A stretch of 64,000 nucleotides of DNA from Gigaspora margarita (GCA_009809945.1 WTPW01000624.1:204504-268503); one strand, 5' to 3'. Counted from the first letter of the stretch, positions 1 through 11,639 are shown. Numbers and translations: made by a program. The notes: a model not told the origin generated them from the letters alone.

Positions 1-230
1 AAATTGAGATTATCTATATAGTGCAAATAGCTAGTTTAATATAATTTCAATTATTATTTTTTTTTTTTAGTTTCAAAGTGCCCACCTTGGGACTCAGGAT
101 ATTTTATTCAAGATACTAGGGCTATCGGTTAAAGAGAGCGCCATTTATTAGCTGATTTTTTAGGGGGTGGGGGGTAGAGCAATTATCAGGTCCTATATAT
201 AATACATTATATATAATATATATAAGAGGG

Positions 231-798
231 GTCTTAGCTAGGTCGGGTCTGATCTAGATCAGATTATATACAATGATTGCAAGTAGTTACTATATAGTAA
301 AGTCCAAATCTTACTATGTAAATCGATAAAATTCTGCTTAAGTAAACTTGCTTGGAAGATCAAAATACATGTACTCTAAAATTTTTATCCAAACAAAGAA
401 ATTTTTATTATTTAACATTAATTTTTATGTTCATTGAACAGTTTTTTTAAAAGAATCTAATTTTTTGTATTAAATGTAAAAATTAAAAGTTAAATAATAA
501 ATATTTCTTCGATTTGGATAAAAATTTTAGAGTATATGCAATTCGATCTTCCAAACAAGTTTACTTAAGCAGTCTTTATCAATTTATATAGTAAAATTTA
601 GACTTTACTATGTAGCGACTATTATTGACCCAGGTTTAACCCAGGTTGGGTTGGGTTGGGTCAGACCCGGGTCAGATTTGATATGAGGCAGGTCAGACTC
701 AGGTCGGGTTTGACATGAAGCGGGTCAGACCCAGGTCAGGTTTTGACCCAAGTGGGTCTGACCCAGGTCAGGACCAACCCAACCCACTAAGACCTCTA
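231..798. mobile_element. TIR element with GACCCAGGT-rich body
   Basis: The ends are inverted (GGTCTTAG at the left, CTAAGACC at the right). The interior at 624-790 is a degenerate tandem array of GACCCAGGTCAGG and GGGTTGGGTT motifs. MITE copy 285-620 is inserted within it. No coding capacity. Confidence 0.45.
285..620. mobile_element. MITE family A, copy 1
   Basis: This is a near-palindromic element with long inverted arms (285-430 and 480-620). Its termini resemble AGTYRCTACATAGTAAAGTC. The same family recurs at 1665-1959. No ORF. Confidence 0.6.
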
Positions 799-828
799 AT
801 ATATAATATATATATATATAATACTTTA

Positions 829-1632
829 TATATGGAGGTGAGTCAATAGGGGGGCATCCATAAATAACGTTATGTACCCCTACATAGTAGCTCTTGATCC
901 CCCCCTCTACTATATAAAAAATTTTTAAAAATCCGTATGTTTATATATGAAATTTTACAAAAAACTTGAATATATAATGACCCAGTGATCCAATCTGGAT
1001 GATTTTGGTACCGTTCGATTCGTCTCTATGAGACGAATCCAATGGTACCAAAATCGTTTAATTTGGACCACTGGATCACGTTTTATTAACGAAATACTAT
1101 TGATTTTATAGTAATTTTATAAGAAAACATAGTAACCAATAGTATTTCGTTAATAAAATGTGATCCAGTGATCCAAATTAAATGAAATTGATACCATTCG
1201 ATTCCTCTCCTCGAGACGGTTCGAATGGTACCAAAATAATCCAAATTGGAACACTGGATCAAGTTTTAGACAAATTTTTAGAAAAAAATTGCGTTATGTT
1301 GGGGGGGACCCCCCCCTACATATTGCAAAATCGTTATATTTTGGGGGACCCCCCCCCCTCCTCAAGCATAACGTTATTTATGGATGCCCCCTAGAAATCA
1401 AGCAAATTTTTTATAATAAAGTTTTTTTGAAACTTTGAACAGAAATAACTTAACAAAAATTTAATCAAATTTGATAAAAATTTTTTTAAATTAATTTTGT
1501 AAACCTGTAGAATTAATTTAAAAAAAAATTTATTAAATTTGAACAAGTTTTTGTTAAATTATCTTGATTTAAACTTTTAAAAAAAAGTACTAAAAAAAAT
1601 TTGCTTGATTTCTATTAACTCACCCCCATATA
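829..1632. mobile_element. palindromic element B, host of a nested insertion
   Basis: TATATGGAGGTGAGTCAATAG-type ends at 829-849 are inverted at 1612-1632 with two mismatches. Arms containing AAATCAAGCAAATTT also pair (1393-1410 with 1596-1614). The left arm is interrupted after 849 by element C (850-1391) and resumes at 1392, so C is younger than B. Confidence 0.65.
850..1391. mobile_element. TIR element C with 3-bp TSD
   Basis: Perfect 25-bp terminal inverted repeats (GGGGGCATCCATAAATAACG at the start of each end) lie at 850-874 and 1367-1391. They are flanked by TAG on both sides (847-849, 1392-1394). A 3-bp TSD with TIRs fits a PIF/Harbinger-like non-autonomous element, though that assignment is inference. 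The interior holds three more nested inverted repeats, at 985-1080, 1079-1160 and 1161-1262. Confidence 0.65.
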
Positions 1633-1664
1633 TATAATTTTTAAGATTTTTGGCCAATCACCAA

Positions 1665-1959
1665 TAGTTATTACATAGTAAAATCTAAATTCTACTATGT
1701 AAATTGGTTATTAGCGCTTAAGTAAACTTATTTGGGAGACTAAATTACACCTATTCTGAAAGTTTTATAAAAAAAGAGTACTTTTTATTATTTGATTTTT
1801 AATTTTTATATTCAACAAATATATTTTGTCAATTAATAAAAAGTTTTTCAATTTCATTGTAAATTTTAGAATATATGTATTTTGAATGTCTGAATAAGTT
1901 TATTTAAACAGCTTTAATTGATTTGCTTAATAAAATTTGAACTTTACTATGTAGCAACT
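1665..1959. mobile_element. MITE family A, copy 2
   Basis: It has the same terminal motif (AGTTRYTACATAGTAAA) and inverted-arm layout as 285-620. Shared internal motifs include CTTAAGTAAACTTRTTTGG. No coding capacity. Confidence 0.55.
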
Positions 1960-3180
1960 TTCATCATTTGTGGGTAGCTTATTTTAGGTCAAAGACATTT
2001 TTGTGTTTTTTGAACAAAAGAGAGGTAAAATTTTAACCAATCAAATTCTTGGAAAATTATCAGGTGGGGTGGAAGGTCAGCTACTTAGTAAAACCCTAAT
2101 CAGCTAATAAATTGCCCTTCCCTAACTTATATGGAGGTCAACTGGTATTTGTTATATTGACGAGAATCCAATTAGCTACACGTACACTTTTGGTGTCTAA
2201 TTTAAGTGATCTGCCCTAAGGTTCTATACTAGCTGCCATACCTGCAACCCGATTACAGAAATTGCCTATTTAAACCCTCTGATCCATGTTCCTCCTGCCA
2301 ACCCATCTTGTATCACTCGAACAGTCCTGGTACTCAGTCAGTTAGATAGTTTCAAATGCTCATCTTTTGTTCTTAGGACCCAGCCAGGTAATCCTAGTTC
2401 TGTTATTCTTGGGGAAAACTTGGTAGAGCGGTATCTGTCCCACTAGATATTCACCTATGCTTTGGTAATGATGCACTTACCAAGGCTTGCACTTGGAGTC
2501 AGGGCTAACCATTAAACTCCTAATGTTACCTACTTCTGGCCTTGCAATGTTCACTCCAATTCAAGCACCCACCTAACCATCCTACCAGTCCTTACACCAG
2601 ATCCACAAACTTCCAATCCAGTTAGCCCAAAAGGATCGATATGGTTTTTTTTCTTGGTACCGATTGCTGAAATATTAATCCTTTTTCTCTGGTGCGACTC
2701 CAGTAGCTAGGTTAGTAGACTTCTTCCTTGAGAGTCTTATTATCTGATTCTCTGGCTCTGGTTTCTAATATTCTGGCTTTGGTAGCACTGTCAAAGATCT
2801 TTGCTACCTCATTACTCAGGGCTTGCCAAACAGGTTTCTATTTTTCTAGTTTCTTGGATTTTGTGCGCTGAATGCTCCCATTCAAGATGGTGTACCAAGC
2901 AACTGATTGACAAGAAACAGCTACCAGAACACAGGTCTATTTTTTAAAGCATCGTCAGTGGGATTTGAACTTTAGACCTGCTGCTTGGGGGTGACAACTT
3001 ACTAACTTCCCTAAGTCGCTACATGTAATTTCTATTATTTAAATACTATAATGGCATAGTTACAATATGAATTATTAAAAAATAAAACTAATATAGATCA
3101 AACTTATAATTTTGATATTTTTTATATCATATAAGATAATTATATTAAAATAAGTACTACTAAGAGAAAATAGCACTTTA

Positions 3181-3559
3181 GGCTTTTAATTATATAAATA
3201 AAGACAATTATCTTTCATCGCTAGTGTGATGCATCGCTACCCCCTAGTCGACCAATTATTTTGTTTGTTTTAATTTTATATTAATCAAAACAAAACAAAT
3301 AGCGGCCAGGTTAAGATAGCATTAGGGTTTGGTTGTGGGCAATAGTTAGATGACATCCTAACTCAAAATTTCACAAGAAATTTTTGTTAAGAAAAAATTG
3401 TAGTTTTATAGCCAAAATTTTAAGTTAGAAGTGATTTTTTAAAAAATTGTTGTTTCGCTTCAATTTTATATTACACCTGATTCTGCATCCCGATTGGTCA
3501 ATTAGAGGGTGGCGATGCATCGCACTGGTGATGAATAATAACTCTCATAAATAAAAGCC
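3181..3559. mobile_element. MITE with about 70-bp inverted arms
   Basis: Left arm 3181-3255 and right arm 3493-3559 are inverted copies, including GATGCATCGC and the GGCTTTTA end. The middle is AT-rich without an ORF. No clear TSD found. Confidence 0.5.
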
Positions 3560-3762
3560 AAAAATTTTATTTTTTCTTTGTATTTATCAATTTTTGTAAT
3601 ACAATTATACTTTTAAATAAGCTTGTATAGTACTTTTTTGTAATTGTCTTTTTTAATAAAATTATTTTTTCTTTTTCTATTTATTTTTTTTTATTTTTTT
3701 CATATACTACTTTTAAAAGGCATATTTACTAAAATATCAGATAGCTACAAAATACTAGTCAT

Positions 3763-3926
3763 AGGACCCAAAATATACATAGATAGATTAGGTATTGGTT
3801 TGTTTATTTTGGAGTTTTTTTTTCTATTTATAGTAATTTTTGTTTATTTTTGAGATTTTTTGCAGATTTTTCTATTTTTAGTAATTTTATAATAAACCTG
3901 ACCTTTTTATATTTATTTCAGGTTCT
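3763..3926. mobile_element. hAT-like MITE, AGRACC family, copy 1
   Basis: Termini AGGACCC / GGTTCT are inverted, and a perfect 8-bp TSD CTAGTCAT flanks them (3755-3762 and 3927-3934). The interior has a direct duplication of a TTTTTGAG...TTTTTAGTAATTTT unit. Other copies lie at 5562, 23400 and 38793; a second element with the same kind of end is at 40029. Confidence 0.75.
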
Positions 3927-3934
3927 CTAGTCAT

Positions 3935-4769
3935 CCTGCTAGATATTTCTAAAACATCTAATCTCTTATGATTTAATGCTTTAACTATAATTATTACAGA
4001 TATAGCTATAATAACAGTTAACAAAAATTATATCTTTATTTTTAAAAAATCAATTTGGTCTTACTTAAATAACCTATAAATATAGGTAAAAACTATTAAA
4101 TTACTTTTTATATTTGCATAAAATACTACAATGTTTTGTAAAAATCTTTTTTTTTTGGGTTGTTTTTAAGCTTAAAATTATAGTTAGTAGAAGCTTTATA
4201 TGGTGGATTTTAATAATTTTTAAAAATTAATCTACAGATTTGTTATATTGTACCATATAATAGATAAACAAAGCAAACCACTTTATACAAACTGTATATA
4301 CTATATATATATTTGTAACTTTGCTATTTTTGTTCACCAAGCTTACAATATTCATATCAATCTTAAAGTTCTCTTGTTAAGTATGAAAACTAAACATCAA
4401 AACAATAAAATTATTCTACACATATATATTATATCTGCTTCTTCAAGATATGATATTGAACAATTTAGAAATGTATTTATGGGCATGTCATTAATTACCT
4501 GTTATTAAAGATCTACTCCACTTTCTCCTTTTTTAATATATAAATAGTCAGGTTTTTTATACATGATTTCAACTTTTTTTATCCTCTTTCTTCTAAAAAA
4601 TCATCTAAGTTTTGATATTTTCTTTATTATTCAAGTAAAAAACATTTTAGTTTGGTTAAAATGCTATTAAAATAAAACAATTCAATTAGGGCCTTTTTCT
4701 AAAGAATTATTTATTACTTTATTTCACAATTTTACTACTTTTTATTTTATTAATTTACAAAAAAATATA
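3935..4769. other. AT-rich intergenic DNA, no gene seen
   Basis: There are only short chance reading frames rich in Ile, Tyr, Lys and Asn, with no recognisable domain, splice pattern or repeat boundary. Confidence 0.6.
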
Positions 4770-4771
4770 TA

Positions 4772-5406
4772 TGGTCCGGTGCAGAAAGATTTGTATCTCA
4801 AAAAATTTTGTAATTTCAACTCTATATAAAAGTTTTTATATCTTTGATTAATTATTAAACATTTTTTAATATCAAATAAAATAGGTTTTAACCTAACTTA
4901 TTATATTATTTTTATTGTTATAACATTGTTTTATTTTAATAATTAAGCATGCACAATTTGCTGTATTCAAAAAAAAAAAGATATTTTTTTTTAAAAAAAA
5001 GATATTTTAAATAATTTCACAACCAATATGCAGTTGTATGAGTTTGTACTATGCAAGTGCATTAATGTGCATATGATAAAGATATGGTTAAAATTTGAGC
5101 AAAATTGAATTATTGGTTGTGAAGAAATTAAGCTTTTAAGAAGATAATTTGATTTTTTTTTACTATATATGCAGCTATACATAAAAATTATAAAAATTAA
5201 TATAGTAAATTATATAGTAAAAATTATTAAAAAAAGCTACTATTAATAAATTTTTTTATTGAATCAATAAAATTATCAAAAAAAAATTATTTTTATTAAT
5301 CCAATAACCTAATGATTATATTAAATTAAAAAAATCCAAAATTAATTTGTACAAAAAATATTTGAATCAGAGCTGTTTGAGGTACAAATCTTTTTGCACC
5401 GGACTA
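4772..5406. mobile_element. Tc1/mariner-like non-autonomous element
   Basis: The ends share about 33 bp of inverted sequence beginning TRGTCCGGTGCA and running into AAAGATTTGTAYCTCAAA. TA dinucleotides flank both sides (4770-4771, 5407-5408). The 635-bp interior has no transposase. Superfamily is inferred from the TA TSD. Confidence 0.65.
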
Positions 5407-5561
5407 TAGTTAGTTTTAATAGAAGTGTAAATTATAAAAAGTTAGGAAATTTATTAAATATGATAAATAGAATAAGAAGATGGATCATAAATTATTGTTT
5501 ATTTTTTGATAAAAAATAAAACTAAAACATATCAAGTTAAATTTATTTAAAAAGAATATAT

Positions 5562-5740
5562 AGAACTCTGAAATATATATAGATAGGCCAGTTTAATTAT
5601 AAAATTACTAAAAATTGAAAGTTATGCAGAAAAAACCTCAAAAATAAGCAAAAAATTACAAAAATAAAAAAGATCTGCATAAAAACCCCCCAAAATAAGC
5701 AAACTAATAACTGACCTATCTATGCATATTTCAGGGTTCT
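5562..5740. mobile_element. hAT-like MITE, AGRACC family, copy 2
   Basis: It has AGAACTC / GGGTTCT ends and the same internal duplicated unit as 3763-3926, in inverse orientation. The TSD is GAATATAT / GAACATAT (7 of 8). Confidence 0.7.
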
Positions 5741-5974
5741 GAACATATATATATAGTACTTGCTATATATATCTAATCCCTGTAACTTTTTAGAGTTAAT
5801 TTGTAATGCCTTAAAATTTTTAGTACATAAAAAGTATTACAAATATTGATTATTCATATGTTTTTGTGACTAAGAAAACCTCTATATCAGAATATTATAT
5901 GATTATAAAGTTTACATATTTTTATATCTAAAAATTACCTCTAAATCTTAAAATAAAACATTTTAAGATTAATA

Positions 5975-6380
5975 TAGTGCAGAACATCTAAAGGCTGAAA
6001 TTCAGAAATCTGTTCTATTTTCAAAATTTTCATATAGAAATTTGATGTCTTTGTGAATCCTTGCATTTTGATTGGCTAAAATTAATTTTTAAAAATATTT
6101 TATAATTAATTTTAAAATTAATTTTAAAATTAGCCAATAGCAGAAGGCTAAAACATGTGACTTGTCCTATTTTTGGCCAAATTTTTATGGATCATATAAA
6201 AACACTATACTTTTAAACTCATTAATTGAAAAAATATATATTATTTTTGAAAAGTTAAAGCTGCTAAGTTGTAGCAAATTAGCTAAATTACAAAATAGGT
6301 GCCTATTTTTTGTGATATTGTTTTTATATTAAATATTATTAGCTTTTAAAGTTTGTGAAGTCTTTAGGTATCCCACACTG
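5975..6380. mobile_element. MITE with AGTGNGGGACA-type ends, copy 1
   Basis: The ends TAGTGCAGAACATCTAAA and CAGTGTGGGATACCTAAA (complement) are inverted, with TA next to each. A related, longer copy is at 41035-41551. No ORF. Probably Tc1/mariner-like. Confidence 0.5.
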
Positions 6381-6593
6381 TATAATCAATTTAAGTACTT
6401 GAAAGCTTTTTTTAATTCTATATATATATAGAAATAAAAAGAGACATCAAATATTAAAATTGATTATATTGATACTAAGATAATTTTATTTAAAATTTAG
6501 TTAATTATTGATATTAGAGATATGATAAAATAAATTTTTTTAAAAAACTTAAAATATATATATTTAATAACAATATAATTAATTAATTTTAAT

Positions 6594-7864
6594 AGTTTTT
6601 TTTAATATCAAAGTTTTCACTTTGGGGAAATGCTTTTTTATTCAAGCAAACAGATCAAGGGCACCTCTTTGGGCACTCGATATTTATTACATTGATAAGG
6701 GTACAACTAGCCACACTTGTAACTTTTGGTTGCCTATTTAAGTAGCCACCTGAAGGTTCTACACTAGCTGCCATACCTGCAACCCGCATACTGGCATTGT
6801 CTATTTAAACCCTCTGGTCCCTGCTTTGTCTACCAATTCTACTTGTATTACTAGTACAATTCTCCATTACATTAGTCAGTCAAGGTTAGTTCCAGATGCT
6901 TGTGGAATTCCCTTAGAACTAATTTATCCTCGTAGAACACTTGGTAGAGCAGTCTCTGTTCCACACAGATATTATTTACACTTCAGTAACTTATGCATTT
7001 GCATTATACTGACACTTGCAGTACAGAGATTAGCCTAAACTGCTACTATTACCTACTTCCACCCTTGCAAGGTTTGCTCCAATCCCAGCACCCACCATTT
7101 AGGGTTTCTCAAATTCAAATCAAATCAAATATTGGATCAATTTGAATTTGATCAAATCAAATTAATGCAGATTTTAATTTGATTTGATCCAAATATTTGA
7201 ATTTGAATTTGATTTGAATTTGAATTTTTAATAGTAATTTTCAAATCAAATCAAATATTTGTTAAATCAAATCAATTTGACCATATTTGAATTTGATCAA
7301 GTCAAATAAAGTCAAATTTGAACTTGAATTTAAACAAATATTTGATTCAAATATTTGAAGATCAAATCAAATTGCAGAACCCTACCACTATCACCATTCT
7401 ATCAGTCCTTACACCAGATCTACAAACTTCCAAACCAGTTAGCCCAGAAGGGTCGATATGGCTTTCTTCTCTTGGTTCCTACTACTAGAATGTAGGTCCT
7501 TTTCCTCTGGTACGACTCTGGCAGCCATGTTGGTAGACCCCCTTCTTGAGAATCTTGTCATCTGATTCTCTGGCTCTGGTATCCGATATTCCAGTTTTGG
7601 TAGCACTGTCAAAGAACTTTGCTACCTCCTTACTCAGGACTTGCCAAATAGGTTTCAATTTCTCTAGTTCCTTGGATTTTTGTGCATCCAAAAGCTCCCA
7701 TTCGAGATAGTGTAACAAGGCCTACAGGTAATGTACCCAACCAATTGATAAAAAACAGTTACTAGAACACAGGTTTATTTTTCAAAGTATCGCCAGTGGG
7801 ATTTGAATCCTAGACCTGCCACTTGGGGTAACAACTTACCAACTTCTCTAAGTCATCACACCCC
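6594..7864 (-). mobile_element. tRNA-headed retroposon, copy 2
   Basis: The tRNA-like head starts near 7856 on the minus strand (ATGACTTAGAGAAGTTGG, then B-box-like GATTCAAATCC at 7800-7810). The A-rich tail is the poly-T at 6596-6603. TSD TAATTTTAAT lies at 6584-6593 and 7865-7874. It is collinear with copy 1 apart from the MITE at 7100-7384. Short frames inside it (6826-7038, 7485-7718) are not conserved as coding between copies. Confidence 0.75.
7100..7384. mobile_element. hAT-like MITE, TAGGGTT / CAAAT-rich family, copy 1
   Basis: Ends TAGGGTTTCTC / GCAGAACCCTA surround a body made almost entirely of CAAATT/TTTGAA runs. It is inserted in retroposon copy 2, with TSD CCACCATT / CCACTATC (6 of 8). 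The uninterrupted sequence is seen in copy 1 near 2570. Confidence 0.7.
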
Positions 7865-7941
7865 TAATTTTAATGTTTAAGGGTTTGTTTAAATTTTATA
7901 TGCATATAGAATTCACAAAAGTCTTTAAATATTAAAATTGA

Positions 7942-10790
7942 TTTTTTTTTTTATACAATGAGGTCTATCCTCTACTCTTTATTTATTCAAATAATAATTA
8001 CATATATTTATATACAATTTTATGAGAATAAAGGAGAGGTAGGGGTAAGAGCTACTTTACTCTCAATCTAAGCTGTGCTAGAAAGGTCGTAGAACCTCTA
8101 GTCATATAAGTATTTTTTTTGTAAATTTCTATTAGTAATGTATTGTTGAATTCTAGTATTAATAGTTGATGTAGCTAATTTGGGATAGGTAAATAGGACG
8201 GATTAACTATCTGAGGGGGGTTAGGAAGAATTGAATCATATGCATATTAACATGAGGGTAACCAGAGTTCATAGTATATTAATTTTATAATTAGATGATG
8301 TAGTAAAGAGGCATATTCCATCTTGTCAGCTATTTTTTCAAACGGAGCGAGTGTTGCTATGGTGATGAATCCTAGTGGGAGTTGTCGTATTATGTAGAGA
8401 TATTTATATGATGAAATAAAATCGAATAGTCTTGTGGTATTTAGTGATAGTTCTGTGGCTAGTATGTTGATAGTGTCTCAGAGGAGAGAGTCCAGAGAGG
8501 AGGAGTTGTACTAGCAAGTTAGTAAGTGTGCTCTAGTTTCTAGCTTGTTTCTGCAATCTGGGCAGAGATGATATGGGTATTTTATTGGATTACAGTAGTA
8601 TAATTTTAGATATGTAGGTAGTTCTTCTGCGAGTAGCTTAACTTTAAAGCTTTTTAGTTTAGAGTAGTTTGGGTTAGTATGTAAGGACAGAGGTTTTTCT
8701 TCAAAAGAAAGATAAGTTAGTGTTAAGTTTAATTGAAGGTCAGTAAAAGTGTTTGCCCAGTTTTGAACCCTGTTCTGATTCTTCTAGCGGAGATGGTTGG
8801 TAATTCTAGTAATTTCTTTAATAGTAGTTTTCAAGTGGTATAAATATGGCAAAGATAGAATGCATGAGATGTATTTGTTGACCAGGAGGTTGTGAGGGAT
8901 TTTGTCCATTTTAATGGTTTTATTTGGTTGTTGAGTATATTTTAGTTGTTTGTCCAATTGAAAGGAAGTTTGAATGTTTAGTGTAAGGGCTTTTATTACG
9001 TGAAGTATGTATGAGTATTCTGACTTATCCAGTATATCCAATTTATGTAATTTGATTAGTTGAATTTGTTCGATAAGTTTGATGAATATGTGGTTGTTAG
9101 TGATGACAGCTAGTTTGGTTCCTGGCAAGAGCGTAGTTACAATGAGTGCATACAGCATAATAGCTGTATTAATTGTATTGCACCATGTTAGGCTTGTATA
9201 GCCCCATATATACAGTATGGTTCTAAATAAGCAGGTAGCTTTTGGTCAATTTTGGTTGTATTGAGCTCGAGGAGTAGTCAGTAGGTGTACTGTTACTTTT
9301 TGGTTTGTTTTATTAGTTTTTTCCATTTTTTTTCAAGCTTCCCTCGAGAAGAATGAAAATATATTCAGAGGTCTCAGTAGGGGTTCCGATTGTATTATAA
9401 GATTTTTTTAGTTGTGGCCTTTAAATAGCTGTGTTGCATGGATCAGGTCTAGAATATTGGCATAGATAATTTTTTTGGAGCTTACTTGTAATATAAATAT
9501 GCCACTACAATTATAGCTAAAGAAGTAGCTCTTTGCTGTGATAGTGGGTTTTTCAGATGATATCTGGGGCAAGGTGTTAATACGTTATTAGTCTGTGTGT
9601 AGTGCCAGATGTATGCTGTGTTATTTTTGATGCGATTAATTTTTTTGATCTCAAAATTTAGCATGTACGCCCATGATTTCTTTTTTGGAGTCCATCTTGT
9701 TAAAGTATATGAGTTGGAATATATGTATGTTGATGTAGGATTAGTAGTATCTTGTATTAATTCTTGAGCATCCGTGAACTAGCATGGGGTACGTCCAGGT
9801 AGAATTTTTTGGATATTATGGTGGAAACTATACCAATCCAAGAATTTTGAATTGGAAGAATCCAAGAATTGTTCTATACATGTAACATTATATATATATA
9901 ATTTTTCTTTCATTAGGTGGGCTGCAGGATGTTGTTTTAAGATTTCATTTAGTGAGGTGCCTTTTATGGCGTTAGGTATTGGCCATTCAGTAAGAGTATG
10001 ACAATGCAAGCTAATGTTTAATAAATAGAGTGTTAGTATAGTTTGTGCGGTATATATATTTAGTTTTTTTGAAGGGAATAGCGAAAGGGATTGAAGGATC
10101 AATAGATTAGATTTGGTGGAGTCCTGTAGTTCTTGCAGTCTAATTTTTAGGAATAAGTTGTCAAATTCAGGATGATTGATATTTCTGAAGAATGCGGTTG
10201 AGAGGTGATGAGCTTGTACTTGAGCTAGAGGCTTTAGGGCATAGATTTCAGGGTGGAATAGAAAGGAGTTAGGAATACTGGGAGAAAGTTTGGCTTTATT
10301 TTTAATTAGGTTAGTATAGATCTTTGTTAATGAACTGATCTGGCCAGGTTTTAGGTAAGTGCTATAAAGGCAGTAAGTTAAACAGGGAATTATAATGTTG
10401 TTGATGATGTATATAGTCTGTTTGCTAGTTATAATAGATCTTTGCATCTTATTGATGCATTGTTTTGTTTCAGCCATGACCAATTCTGGACAGGGAGAAT
10501 ATTAGAGGAGAGGCAAAACCCAGGTATTTAATGGGTTCTGATTGTTTTTTTGAAGTAATTAGGTATCTATTAAATGTTAGGGTTTATCATCAGTGCAGGA
10601 GTTAGTGATTAGAGTAGATTTGTTGGGGTTGACCTTTATCTTATTTAGTTTATAGAAAGAATTTGCAGTAAACAATATTTCCTCGAGGTGTTCTTTGTTA
10701 GAGGCGATCCATAGCAAGTCGTCCATGTATGCCATTACAGTCTGGTATTTTTCTATATATGGTATTCCTAAATATAGTAATAATTTACAT
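7942..10790 (-). mobile_element. LINE copy A, 5'-truncated, decayed
   Basis: Non-LTR retrotransposon remains on the minus strand, ending in a poly-A tail (poly-T at 7942-7952). The RT catalytic box YMDD is at 10718-10729. The RT thumb/linker follows at 9779-10483 (234 codons, with a KQTIYIINNIIIP-type motif). After a TAG at its end the frame continues into a degenerate RNase H-like segment (FTDAQ..., SQQRATSLAI). At 8784-9158 and 8514-8770 comes a C-terminal stretch with a Cys/His knuckle CPDCRNKLETRAHLLTC. About 300 bp at 9180-9480 do not read as coding. RT sequence upstream of YMDD is missing, which fits 5' truncation. Not functional. Confidence 0.75.
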
Positions 10791-10799
10791 TATAGAATT

Positions 10800-11117
10800 A
10801 TAAATCAATGTTCTAGAAATTAATTACATATTAAATTTGATTGGCTAATTTATATGTTATTAAAATTTATTACAGTATTACACGTGCTTACTTTTTATTA
10901 GCACAAACGCATATTATATATTTAAATCTATATACTGATGTATGCTACGCCTTCTGTGCAGATTCAAGCAGTATGAATTTTTGATCAATCAAAATCTATT
11001 ATGTGGCTATAAAATAAAAAAAAAACTGTGCACATTTGCTTTAAACTATATGCTATAAAAAAAAAGTATGTTAAAATTAAAAAAAAACAATTGCACTAAT
11101 TTGTCATATTTGTGGTT
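10800..11117. other. AT-rich DNA without recognised feature
   Basis: It lies between the truncated 5' end of LINE copy A and the MITE at 11119. No ORF or repeat boundary recognised. Confidence 0.5.
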
Positions 11118-11118
11118 A

Positions 11119-11639
11119 CAGTATTTTTGCAAAATAATGCCCACCTGTGCATTATTTTGGGTATATGCACACTAATTAGAGTACATGCATGGGCATTATT
11201 CCGAGACAAGGATTGATTTTTTAATCAACCTGTTTTTTCAAATAACGACCATGTACATTGTTTATAAATAGGCGTAAAGAAAACTAGTACTTATATTACT
11301 GTTAGGGTTCCTCAAATTCAAATCAAATCAAATATTGACACTGATTTGAATTTGATTTGATTCAAATATTTGGATTTGAATTTGATTTGAATTTGAATTT
11401 TTAATAGTAATTTTCAAATATTTGTCAAATCAAATCAAATTTGGCCAGATTTGAATTTGATCAAATCAAATATAGTCAAATTTGAATTTGGATTTGATCA
11501 AATATTTGATTCAAATATTTGAAGATCAAATCAAATTGCAGAACCCTAATTACTGTATATATGGAGCGCATCACATACTATTTTAGGGGTGCGCAATTTT
11601 CCAAATAACGCCCATGCCCATTATTTCGTGAAAATACAG
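11119..11639. mobile_element. MITE with CAGTATTTT ends, TA-flanked
   Basis: The left end CAGTATTTTTGCAAAATAAT and the inverted right end CTGTATTTTCACGAAATAAT are flanked by TA (11117-11118, 11640-11641). Its interior holds the younger hAT-like MITE 11303-11548. Confidence 0.6.
11303..11548. mobile_element. hAT-like MITE, TAGGGTT / CAAAT-rich family, copy 2
   Basis: A perfect 8-bp TSD ATTACTGT (11295-11302 and 11549-11556) surrounds TAGGGTTCCTC...GCAGAACCCTA. The CAAAT-rich body is closely similar to 7100-7384. It is nested inside 11119-11639. Confidence 0.85.

Larger units (their letters stand above)
131..2125. mobile_element. nested stack of TIR elements inside retroposon copy 1
   Basis: The outer ends share an inverted match of about 17 bases around ATTTATTAGCTGATT (left about 140-156, right about 2096-2113). 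Inside lie at least four further palindromic elements listed separately. The retroposon sequence resumes at about 2126, which shows the block is an insertion. The exact outer TSD could not be fixed. Confidence 0.5.
57..3025 (-). mobile_element. tRNA-headed retroposon, copy 1 (interrupted)
   Basis: On the minus strand the element starts near 3019 with a tRNA-like head. An A-box-like stretch is followed by a B-box-like motif (AGTTCAAATCC, complement of 2960-2970). It ends in an A-rich tail, seen as poly-T at about 57-68. A 15-bp duplication flanks it: taatttcaattatta at 42-56 and taatttctattattt at 3026-3040 (13 of 15 match). The body at 2126-3025 matches the copy at 6594-7864, and its 3' end at 68-130 matches the ends of the other copies. 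The middle (131-2125) is later nested insertions. It would be mobilised in trans by a LINE. Family name not recognised. Confidence 0.75.

Noticed and set aside
2270..2480. Second tRNA gene (TGGTAGAGCGG A-box-like near 2410)
   Set aside because: No matching B box or cloverleaf downstream. It is part of the retroposon body.
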